Of a stretch of DNA of 64,000 nucleotides, positions 25,001-33,121 are shown in pieces (position 1 is the stretch's first letter; each line of letters starts with the position of its first letter). The translations under genes were made by a program, and so were the position numbers. The notes under the pieces are model-generated. The model saw only the letters and a list, made by a program, of their open reading frames with translations, was not told the origin of the DNA and searched no databases. This DNA comes from Hyalella azteca (Eukaryota; Arthropoda; Malacostraca; Amphipoda; Hyalellidae): NCBI RefSeq assembly GCF_000764305.2, contig NW_025945890.1, positions 104,895 to 168,894 on the forward strand, in the 5' to 3' direction.

Positions 25001-28000
25001 GCTTCGACGACTGCAGTCGTGCTAAGTTCCTCATCAATTATAACAAAAGACGTCGTAAGATCACCGGTAATGCCACCAAGGTATACAATTGGTCATCTAC
25101 TTTACCTGTTATTTGATTTACAGTTATGCATTCTATTTCACCGTACAGAGCAGATTTTTTTTGCTCTTTGTATGGTTTATTACGTTTAAAAGCTGTGATT
25201 TTGAACGTAGCTCGACACCTAAATTCCCTATTTACATCACTGACTTGACCCACTTACATCACTGACCTGACCCACTTACATCACTGTCCTGACCTGTAGT
25301 CGTCTTTCAAACTTGCCTGCCTCAAGGAACAAATTCTGCCGTCTTAAACTAATATTATATTATTTATATCAGGCATACATTATTGTAACTTGTTTATATC
25401 AATCCCATATAGATAATAAGTCAGTTCTAGCATAAGTATATTTCGTCGCCAGGACCCGAGAGAAGAAGCGCCAGTGTTGCTGGTTGCGAACAAGAAGGAC
25501 TTGCCCGGCGACCGCATGGTGACTACAGACGAAGGGATACGGCGCTCCCGGGACATCGGCTGCAGGGCCTTTCACGAGATCTCTGCTCGGGAGAGCATTG
25601 ATGAGGTTAGTTTATCATTAAATTATTATATGTTTCATTTAATGGAACATGATCTACGATAATAGATATTAGATAATCTCCTGTGTTAGTTTACCGAGAC
25701 CGTAACCTGTGTCCAAAACCGTAGCCTAGGTTACATTTTCTCCCTAGCCTTTTCATGTATTTAAGATTAGGTTCTTGATAAGAACTTGGGTTATAGATAA
25801 TGTCGTAGAAACATCGCCTATATATCTAGATTCGCTCAGGTTTCGCGAAATCCTATAATTTTGCAAAATGAGCAAATAGGTTAGGTTCTAAATAATGTCA
25901 TGCAACTTTGGCTACGAGCTAACCTTCTTCAATGTACAGTAGAACCTGATCTAAGTGTATGCTCATTCATCGATTTGCATTCATCTCATAATTTTTGCTA
26001 CAATAATTGAGAATAATTTTGCGAACTAGCTGAGAAACTGTCTTTTCATGAATCGTTCAATCGTTTGAAAACTTATACAATCTTCAGTCTTTTCTGTTCA
26101 AATACATGAGAATAAACATAGCGGACAATTTATAATGCTTTTGATGATGATTAACTGACTTGAAATTGACTTGAATAAAAATTGAAGGAAGCGATCACTC
26201 ATGGTTGTTGAAACCGGTAATAGTTGAATAGATTACTCGCAGTTTCAAGAAATGAATTATTTTCTGATCAAGATGATCTACAAAATTAAATCTGCCGTTG
26301 TTTGGATTATGAATTCATGATTAGAAGGCTATTGCCTGCAACAGATAATTTTATTGCTACGGGCACTACATTAAAAATAACATATTAAATATTATTAGTG
26401 GTACAGGGAGGAATATTGGAAATCATCAAGGAAATCCGTCATGATGTTAACTCATATCTATAGTAAAGGCAAGCAGCTGTTGTCAAAAGACAGAAGCATA
26501 AGGAAATTTTGAGCAATACGAGCAAAAACAAAAAAAAAAATAAATGTATGAAATAAAATAAAGTGTTTTAAATTAGTGGGATAAATGATATGTGCGGAAT
26601 AGATAGTTTATTGTTGATGTCATATGGACGTATACAGAATAAATGAGTGTAAAGAGAATAAATGAAACCGCAAGAAAACAGTAATATGAGAAAATTACAG
26701 CTATTATCGTTAATTGTGTAGGCTCTAATATAGAAAATCAAAACTACTTATTCAAGCTTTCATAAATACTCGTGAAAAAAATTACAAAAAAGCAAATAAT
26801 ATCATAAAATAAATTAGTTTGAGTGAAATTGATTCAAAATTTTAAGGACTGATACTCATGAAAATCTGAAAATCTAAGACGAAAAAATTAAAATCTTAGT
26901 CTTTATAAAAGTCATAGCAAAATACACGTAAATAAATTAGCCTGTAGATTGCAGCCTCGCACATCCATGCAAGTACAGGGCCTATACTTTCAAAAAATAG
27001 TTAAGAGACCGTAAGTTCATCAGCCAATCATTGACGGCCTTTCAAGCAAAATCCACCAATCATAGACAAGGAAATAGAGCGTAAGTATTTACGTTCACTT
27101 AGCGAGTTTTGAAAGTATGACCCATGCATGATATTTCCCAGGTGCAGGAGGTGTTCACGAACGCCATCAGACTCGTGCGTCAGGAACACAAGACGCCGCG
27201 GCTACGGCGCGCTGCTTCTGAGGTACACGATCCTCTCAGCGACGTCGGGCGCGTCACCACGCATGTCTCTCATCTCGGTAACTATTCCATTAGTAACGTT
27301 GCTATTATCTCGGTAACTATTCCATTAGTAACGTTGCTATTATCTCGGTAACTATTCCATTAGTAACATCTCTCTCATCTCGGTAACTAATACACCATTG
27401 ATAACGTCTCTCGTCACGGTAACTAATGCATCATTAGTATAACGTCTCTCTCATCTCGGTTACTTTTCCATTTGTAACGTCACTCTCATCTCTGTAAATA
27501 TTACACTATTAGTAACGTCTTTATCATCTCGGTAACTATTCCATTAATAACGTCACTCTGCAACTTTAACACCATCAGTTATAACTCTCATTTCGTCACT
27601 GTACACTGACACACTACTAATACTACTTTGACACAATAACAATCAGTGTACATGTAATTTTATCATAACCATCTTTTCACTCGTACTTTGATCATCAAAA
27701 TCTCCATTGTATTTGTACTCTGATCGTCAATGTGCATTTTAATTGTTCACAATTTAGCTGCCTGAATATCTCCGTTATCACTAAATGTTACAAGTCAGTC
27801 GTGGTAAATAGAACTATACCTCATCATAAATTTATTTCGTGTTAAATGTTTGGAGATGCGTCCGTGTGTTTAAGTTTATTCCCTCCTGCGTCTTTATATG
27901 GTAAATTCAGACTTGAATTTTCTACAAAATTTTGAGTAAAGCACTATTATTGTATCCTTCAAGAAACCGAATGATCGTGAACAAATATGTAGGTGAGCCC

Positions 28001-30720
28001 GTTTGTTTAATGTGTTCCTGCATCAATGTAAACGAGGGTTGCTATGTTGATTGTTCACAAATAATTTAACTTATTTCCTACAACATTTTTTATTTCTGGA
28101 CGTTGAAGTTGCGGCTTCTTGTTGTTTGATGTACAATGGAAGAGTTTTAATGTCACATTCTCCATATTTTGAGCCATGCTCACGAATTCGTTTATTATGC
28201 AAGGGAATAATTTTGATATTCTTTTGAACTTAGTGAATAAACATTCACTAAATTTAAAGTCAGCAATGGAAAATTTTTTCATTGCACATTTAATAGATTT
28301 TTAGTCATATTCGCATATTTTTCCTGTAAAAACGGAATGACTTTAACTGTTCTTTATTTAAATTTATATCCCTTATTTCAGAAAGCAGCGGAATAATTTT
28401 AATTGCAAATTCTCTGTATTCATTTGGACGTATTTTGTATTGAGCAACAATTAAAAACTTTCCCCTCAGGAACGCCAAGGGTAACGAGAGCGCTGCCGAG
28501 CCCTCGTCGACCAGCATCCCTGCGCTCCCGCACACACCCCGTCTGACGTGTGTCCTGCACGACGTGTGTCCTGCACGACGTGTGTCCTGCATGACGTGTG
28601 TCCTGCACGACGTGTGTCCTGCATGACGTGTGTCCTGCACGACGTGTGTCCTGCACGACGTGCGTCCTGCATGACGTGTGTCCTGCATGACGTGTGTCCT
28701 GCATGACGTGTGTCCTGCACGACGTGTGTCCTGCACGACGTGTGTCCTGCATGACGTGTGTCTTGCATGACGTGTGTCCTGCATGACGTGTGTCCTGCAT
28801 GACGTGTGTCCTGCACGACGTGTCATACCCTGTCCTACTTTTTTCTCTATGTTATCCCTGCATTTCATTTTTTTTCTCTATATTGTCCCTGCGTGAATCT
28901 AGTTGATAAGGGCGATGAACCTCGAAATGTTATTTACTATAAAAAATTTCGAAGGATTTGAAGAATTCATGCTTATTCTCTTGTTTAATGACTATAAATC
29001 TCGTTACCAGAGTAGGGTCTCTTAGGCCACGGTTAAGTTAAGTCATAAGTCGGTTAAGTTCACATAGTTGCCTAACTACATATAGCGGCCGAACTACACA
29101 TGGTGGCCTAACTACACATAGCGGCCTAACTACAAATGGCGGCTTAACTACACACTGCGGCCTAAGTACATGTAGCGGCTTAATTACGCATAACCACTTT
29201 TAAGTACTTGTAGCGACCTAAGTACACGTAACGGCATAAGAACACATAGCGGCCAATTTCTTCTGTTCTGTTCATGGCGAAGTCAAATGGCTTTTTATGT
29301 TCAGTTTAAAAGGCAAAATTGCTGTTACTAAAAGTTTTGTTTCTTGAAGTCTGTTATGCGTTTGATTTTCGTTCTGACTCAAATCTCCTCATGTGATTAA
29401 AATATCTTAAGAGTTTTGTTTCGTTTCATCAAATGTAAAATTACGCAAGCCGTTATTCAGCGTTATAAGGTTGAATTGAAGAAAATTTACAAAATTCTCA
29501 CGGCGATTAATTATAACTTCAAATGTTGTGCACAGAATAGAAATAAGTTTTGCACTGGATAAATACATGTTGAATACATATTTTACTAGACTATTCTGCG
29601 CAATCGTTCCAAGTAGTATATATTAGATAGACTATCATTGCCTTGTGACGAATTTCTACGTTTTAGAATTTATTAGCAATAAGCAATATCAATAAAACTG
29701 AATGCTAAAACTACCTGAAAATTAGCCAATTCAGCAGAATTACTAGCGGTTTTCACTCAAAGTATCAAGACAAAACTCGTATCAGCGTGATGACAGGATG
29801 AAAGCCTACCTGAAAAATTTGATGCTACTGACGATCCCAGATCGGTCTGGAAAACGCAGTGGACGTCTTCAGTTTGGGGCAAAGATTCTCGTATGTCGTA
29901 TCGTTTTTTAATCATGTTGACTTGCATGGCGTTGGTATAAAGATCAACATTACTGTTCATTTTAATGTTGTCGCATGTTATGCATGATCAGATTAGTTTA
30001 TTAGTATCGCCTTGACATCTGCAGATTTTATAGAATTTATTAAATTTAATTTTCCATTCACACACTGCATATCATGCATATTCCGTGTAAAAGCACTCAA
30101 ATTTTTATTGTATAGTCTACATATCTCAACAATTCTATTATATGATTTTTGTTTATAATGGTTATGTGCAATAAACTTTTACATGGCAGCCAGCAAATCT
30201 ACAAGCAGAATTATATACTTTTTAGCTATATTTTACATAATAAATAGTTTCGAGTTTCTTAGCTAATCAATAATATATGATACAAGGGCAAAATTTCGAT
30301 TATTTATGATCAGTATATCATGCATAGATTAGCATCAAAGTCGTATAGATTGAAGAAAATATAATGAAAAAATATTGATAGTTAAAATTTTATAAGCAAT
30401 AGTTGAGGATGGTGGAGACCCAGAGACTCATTACCTCGCCAGACGGTCTTGACAATCTCCTGGACTCACTCACCAACTTCCGGTTCTGTAAATCGTCCCA
30501 CGGCGACGACCGCGGCAGCGGTGGTCGGACGAAGCTGTCGCCGGAGGAGGGGGAGGTGTTGCCAGCAACTCCCTTCAGGACAAGGGCGTGCACGGACGGA
30601 CTGCTGCACAAGGGCAAGTTCCAGAAAAGGACCATGGAGAGGTCCCAGAGAGGAGCGGGCTACCGGGAACGTAACCTCAGCATCGCTATGAAGGGAGAAT
30701 CCTGCTCGAGTTTTCAGTAG
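15973..30720 (+). CDS. Ras-superfamily small GTPase, RERG/RasL-like (whole gene span, 7 exons proposed)
   Basis: A small GTP-binding protein related to the RERG/Ras-like branch; these act as signalling switches in the cytoplasm. Five secure exons join in phase (112+137+156+153+81 nt, 213 codons). Motifs visible: P-loop GQSGVGKS (residues 30-37), DSAGDE (77-82, G3), NKKD (148-151, G4) and EISAR (177-181, G5). A basic tail LRRAASE follows. With the probable exons 28480-28547 and 30408-30720 the protein would be 339 residues, longer than the roughly 200 of RERG. No CaaX lipidation motif ends it, as in RERG. Aligned without gaps to Ras (offset 20), Gly12, Thr35 and Gln61 are Ser32, His55 and Asp81. 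The gene is convergent with the glutamate receptor, which ends 2.3 kb downstream. The exact subfamily is uncertain. Confidence 0.85.
16817..16980 (+). repeat. 41-bp tandem repeat, four copies, each carrying a 3-prime splice site
   Basis: Exact 41-bp period (units start at 16817, 16858, 16899 and 16940). Each unit contains TGTTTACAG followed by the first 22-24 bases of GTPase exon 2. Only the last acceptor (AG at 16955-16956) opens into the full exon. Use of any upstream copy reads LVVRYLTHGCCLQRWL and then stops. Confidence 0.95.
16957..17093 (+). CDS. GTPase exon 2 (switch I to start of switch II)
   Basis: Phase 1 in, phase 0 out; 137 nt. Completes Ala38, then LVVRYLTRRFIGEYSAHQEH, then LYQHTADFASSQVTLEILDS and AGDEK. 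Switch I reads EYSAHQEHLY where Ras has EYDPTIEDSY, so the magnesium- and GTP-sensing Thr is replaced by His. DSAGDE replaces DTAGQE. The donor is AAG followed by GTAAGG. Confidence 0.92.
17095..17365. repeat. About 60-bp tandem repeat, five copies
   Basis: Starts at the exon 2 donor and continues into intron 2. Units contain AATTGTATTTATGTCTATGA followed by AGAAACGCTTATTGGCATTATTATG-like sequence with point differences. Confidence 0.9.
17366..18480. other. GTPase intron 2, first part
   Basis: Unremarkable AT-rich intron sequence; a more GC-rich patch at 18130-18380 has no supported exon. Confidence 0.5.
18483..18855. repeat. Minisatellite, about 20-bp unit
   Basis: Roughly 18 units of the type GAGTGCAGTGATTTTTTATT with length variation in the T-run. 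Confidence 0.92.
19320..19425. repeat. Short imperfect repeat of ATTGATGAATG units
   Basis: Tandem-like units such as TTCATTGATGAATG and TTCATTAATAAATG. They give a spurious HSSMKS-type open frame on the minus strand. Confidence 0.75.
19508..19775. repeat. Minisatellite, 28-bp unit
   Basis: About ten nearly identical copies of GTCTACCGTCCTAGCGCTGC followed by TATACGTA. One copy lacks four bases. Confidence 0.95.
20035..21620. other. GTPase intron 2, middle part
   Basis: Contains a degraded piece of the GGGTCAGGATGACCC dispersed repeat (20035-20120), an imperfect 70-80-bp duplication around CGTATCTGGAGGCCAAG (20610-20700) and short AAGTTTAAGAGTAACAT repeats (20965-21045). No exon was recognised. 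Confidence 0.5.
21640..21885. repeat. Minisatellite of CTACACGTGC/CTTACACTTGC units
   Basis: Interleaved 11-12-bp units (CTACACGCATT, CTACACGTGC, TTACACTTGC). A second related array of 10-11-bp CTACTACGTAC units follows at 22066-22165. Confidence 0.88.
22066..22165. repeat. Short tandem array of CTACTACGTAC
   Basis: About nine 11-bp units, each palindromic around TACGTA. The array could form cruciform-like structures. Confidence 0.9.
22436..22575 (+). mobile_element. Foldback MITE family B, copy 2
   Basis: Same structure as the 7112-7259 copy: TTTTTAGCGCATTTTCTC at the left, GACGAGAAAATGCGC internally and CACTCACTGCAGTGAG near the right end. Confidence 0.8.
22790..22960 (+). repeat. Dispersed repeat with GACCCACATAAGG motif, copy 1
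   Basis: About 160 bp sharing CTAAATAGTAACA, a GAGC-containing middle and ATGACCCACATAAGG with copies at 38395-38555 and 42950-43105. No coding capacity. Likely a SINE or MITE remnant. Confidence 0.65.
22961..24924. other. GTPase intron 2, last part
   Basis: Contains a (GTCT)n microsatellite at 23331-23355. Two diverged copies of a segment with GATCTGAAATTTTGCACACT start near 23398 and 23573. An 84-bp direct duplication lies at about 23988-24150 (units with TCCTGTTATCTGCACTT). No exon was recognised. Confidence 0.6.
24925..25080 (+). CDS. GTPase exon 3 (switch II and core beta-strand)
   Basis: 156 nt, phase 0 in and out. Encodes residues 84-135: DGDRHEANIRWADVFLLVYS, VTDRCSFDDCSRAKFLINYN, KRRRKITGNATK. 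WADVFLLVYSVTDRCSFDD matches the Ras-fold strand that ends in VYD/SITD. The acceptor is TTTTAATTTCAG and the donor GTATAC. Confidence 0.92.
25240..25300. repeat. 24-bp direct repeat, about 2.5 copies
   Basis: TGACCCACTTACATCACTGA repeats three times in intron 3. Confidence 0.8.
25453..25605 (+). CDS. GTPase exon 4 (G4 and G5 guanine-specificity motifs)
   Basis: 153 nt, phase 0 in and out; residues 136-186. Contains VLLVANKKDL with the NKxD guanine-specificity motif (148-151), an RMVTTDEGIRRSRDIGCRAF helix and HEISARESIDE with the G5 SA pair (179-180). The acceptor is CGCCAG and the donor GTTAGT. Confidence 0.93.
25606..26977. other. GTPase intron 4, no feature recognised
   Basis: AT-rich sequence without a supported exon or array. 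Confidence 0.5.
26978..27123. mobile_element. 146-bp MITE, copy 2, abutting a splice acceptor
   Basis: Second copy of the 5289-5433 element, with GGGCC-TATACTTTC at the left and GAAAGTATGACCC at the right. Its right end lies 18 bp before GTPase exon 5, so the branch-point region of intron 4 must lie inside the element. Confidence 0.82.
27142..27222 (+). CDS. GTPase exon 5 (last helix and basic tail)
   Basis: 81 nt, phase 0 in and out; residues 187-213. VQEVFTNAIRLVRQEHKTPR LRRAASE gives the final alpha-helix of the Ras fold and an Arg-rich tail. The acceptor is ATATTTCCCAG and the donor GTACAC. Confidence 0.9.
27265..27545. repeat. Minisatellite, about 31-36-bp unit
   Basis: Eight or so units of the type CTCATCTCGGTAACTATTCC followed by ATTAGTAACG. 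Each unit carries CGGTAACT, a weak 5-prime splice-site look-alike, downstream of the true exon 5 donor. Confidence 0.9.
27546..28479. other. GTPase intron 5
   Basis: No exon was recognised before the candidate at 28480. The strongest acceptor-like site is CTTTCCCCTCAG ending at 28469, but its frame does not fit the exon 5 donor. Confidence 0.5.
28480..28547 (+). CDS. GTPase candidate exon 6
   Basis: Reads GNESAAEPSSTSIPALPHTP then RLT, GC-rich unlike the surrounding intron, and ends exactly where a 16-bp minisatellite starts. Using AAG at 28477-28479 as acceptor and GTGTGT at 28548 as donor gives phase 0 in and phase 2 out. This matches exon 5 and a start at 30408. The better-looking acceptor (CCCCTCAG at 28462-28469) would instead give ERQG and a stop, a possible alternative C-terminus. 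Boundaries are therefore tentative. Confidence 0.4.
28548..28825. repeat. Minisatellite, 16-bp unit
   Basis: About 17 copies of CGTGTGTCCTGCACGA with CAC/CAT variants. The unit lacks stops on the minus strand in three frames, giving long spurious open frames there. Confidence 0.95.
29065..29255. repeat. Minisatellite, about 17-18-bp unit
   Basis: About ten diverged units of CCTAACTACACATAGCGG type. Confidence 0.88.
29256..30402. other. GTPase intron 6, last part
   Basis: AT-rich; no exon or array was recognised. Confidence 0.5.
30408..30720 (+). CDS. GTPase candidate last exon
   Basis: An open frame of 104 codons with strong codon bias in an AT-rich setting: MVETQRLITSPDGLDNLLDS, LTNFRFCKSSHGDDRGSGGR and on to NLSIAMKGESCSSFQ, stop TAG at 30718-30720. 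AATAAA follows 54 nt later. If it starts at 30408 (after TTGAG) it joins exon 6 in phase 2. If it starts at 30403 (after CAATAG) it would join exon 5 directly in phase 0. Basic, Ser/Gly-rich and without a known domain; it would be a C-terminal extension. The polypyrimidine tract is poor. It could instead be a separate gene's exon. Confidence 0.55.
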
Positions 30721-31060
30721 CACGGACCACTTCTATGATGGGATAAATTTTGCGGAGGATATTGACAGCATCGAAATAAAGTGTGCCGAGTTTGCACATA
30801 ACTTTACTAAAGTTGATGATTAGATTGCAGCTTCAGCAATGCCATGGAATGAGAATCCTGAGCAACTTTTCATTAGCATGAACCACTTTAATATCGGTAA
30901 CTATTTCCCGGTGTATATTGACAGCATTGGAAGTTTGTCGCATTGATCAAGATTACCCAGTGACTTTGTAAACTTGATGTTGAGAGGAGTGTAGCCTCTG
31001 AATTGCCATGAAGGGAGAGAATGACATCCATGTAACTTCAAAATTAATTTTTTATATCGA
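30680..31060. repeat. Tandem duplication of the last-exon end and 3-prime UTR
   Basis: The segment at 30680-30772 (GAGAATCCTG ... GATATTGACAGCAT) recurs at 30838-30930 with about 75% similarity and partly again from 31008. The period is about 160 bp. The downstream copies do not keep an open frame. Confidence 0.75.
30775..30780 (+). terminator. Polyadenylation signal AATAAA
   Basis: Canonical AATAAA 54 nt past the stop at 30718-30720, supporting the preceding open frame as a terminal exon. Confidence 0.6.
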
Positions 31061-33025
31061 AACTAATTCCATTGTTGGTGCTGATGATCGAATCTCTTAA
31101 TTTTTTTATGAATTTTGGTGTTTAAGCATCTGATTGTAGTATATGACGCGGCCGGTAGTGTTAACATTTTGTACAAATGGCTAAACTTTCATTAGTCTTT
31201 TGTAAATTTCTGATAACATTTTTTATTACAGATAATAATATGACTTTTTGATTCACATCGACACCCAACTCTTCAAATTTCAGTTGTCGAGACCCCATAG
31301 ATTATTGGAATTGGCTTAGTTTGTTGTTGTATTGCAACCATTGAATCAATCAAAATTTTATCAAGATTCAACATCTGAGCCCGTAACTGCAATCCAAATA
31401 TTAAACTTATGAAATCTCTTTATTCTGCTCATTCAGAACTTTTGATTAATTGTACTCTCGATTATTGATAGTGCGCTAATTTTTATTCAATCCATATCAT
31501 GCTTGACGAAGAATCTAGCTTGACTCCAAATCTTGCGTGACTACAAATCGTGCTTGAAAGATGGAAGACTCGTATAGGCTTCAAAAGCCTAATGTATTCC
31601 TTAGTTTTAACAAATATATCAGTAAGAATAACTGTTAAAATTTCCTATTTTGCTTCATCCAACAAGTTTCGAATCAAATTAGAGCTCTTTTTGAAACTGA
31701 AATTAGCGAACAAAATTTTTTTTCTCCTCTAAGTAATAAATACGTGCAAACTTGTTTGTTTTACTTCCCTCCGTGCTTTGATTAAGGTATTTAAAAGTTT
31801 TAGTTAATGACCAACGTTTTTATTTAACTCTCGAATCTGTTTTAATCCGTAAACAAGTTCTAGAAATCAATTCATTGTTTCTAGTTTTGTAAACCTGAAT
31901 CAGCCTAATTAACATGGATTAGATATGGTCAAGCTTAATCTCAGTTCAGTTGATTGTCAATTCAGGGCCAAGATTTAACTTCAATCAACCACATTATTGT
32001 GTTTTGAGACTTAAACTATAACAAATACTAAGCCCATATACTAATCAATACTAATCAACTCAGTTCATACAAGTTCTATAGTCAAATTGTATCAAGAGTG
32101 CTCGCACTTTCTTAACTATAATTCTAACAATTTTGGCTCTCGTAAACGACGTCTAAGGGGAAAACGACACGTTTTCCGAAATAATATCCTAAAATTGGTT
32201 TATAAATAAAGATTGATTAAGACATTGATTAAAAAATAAAAACTTTTTATGTATCTCATTCCATCGATAAAATAGCTCTACGCTGCAGCAATGGATTGAA
32301 TTCTTCTTCGCACTACATGAATTTGGTTAGAATCAAACGCGCACATGGATAACTGTACTCTGCTTTATTGTTAGACAAGATATGCACGGTACATTCATGG
32401 TAATTGTATCGTGTACTCGCATGAAATTAAATTCGTCATTATTCCAGCACAATGATCACTTAGCTATATTCTTCAAACATAAACTTTGCTCTTAGTTAGA
32501 ATTGAATACACAATAGAAACGGTAATCCTAAATAATACGTCTGATTACTTTGGACAGTAGGATACTAAGGATACTAAGTAGAAAAAAAAATTCTACAAAC
32601 AGTAATTTTAAACAGAAAATCAAAAAAAGGAACAAGCTTATCTCATTTTATCATAAACCAAGTTGATCAATTTCCTTGTTTAATTGATTAAACTTGTCAA
32701 AAATATATCATTATGTAGTGATGAGTAATGCCTTCCCTCCAGGCAAATGAAGATTAATTAACGTCGATAACAAGATGAATTTGTTCGATTAACGTCGATT
32801 ACAAGTTGATTTTGTTGGAATAACGTTGATTACAAATTGATTTCGTTCGATTAACGTTGATTACAAGTTGATTTTGTTCGATTAACGTCGATTACAAATT
32901 GATTTCGTTCGATTAACGTTGATTACAAGTTTTGCAACATCATTTGCCTGATGGAGAATTATTTTTAAATTTTTAATTTCAATTTAAATTAATTTTAACG
33001 CAAGTCTCGGAGTAGTTGGCGGTGT
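31061..33025. other. Intergenic DNA between convergent genes
   Basis: AT-rich with no supported gene. A six-unit minisatellite lies at 32755-32935. The 3-prime UTR of the glutamate receptor extends leftwards from 33025. Confidence 0.5.
32755..32935. repeat. Minisatellite, 31-bp unit
   Basis: Six copies of GATTAACGTCGATTACAAGT followed by TGATTTTGTTC. Confidence 0.93.
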
Positions 33026-33121
33026 TCAGGCCTTAGGCTGGCGAGACAGCGGGAGCTGTTCAGCGGGCTGCGTCGTGATGGCCTGCGAGAACTGCTGACT
33101 CATCTCTGACCCCACCGAGCT
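33026..33121 (-). CDS. Receptor exon 18 (cytoplasmic tail and stop)
   Basis: 96 nt: SSVGSEMSQQFSQAITTQPA EQLPLSRQPKA then TGA. The acceptor is TTGTACCAG and phase 0 fits exon 17. GC-rich in an AT-rich surround. There is no PDZ-type terminus or known motif. Confidence 0.75.
   Translation of the reverse strand, partial: SSVGSEMSQQFSQAITTQPAEQLPLSRQPKA

Noticed and set aside
28462..28484. Strong acceptor CTTTCCCCTCAG for GTPase exon 6
   Set aside because: In the phase fixed by the exon 5 donor it gives four codons and a stop. It was kept only as a possible alternative end.
28305..28868. Three long minus-strand frames with CRTHVVQDTR-type repeats
   Set aside because: The 16-bp array stays open in all three minus frames, as expected for a repeat without stop triplets; there is no start, splice or domain support.
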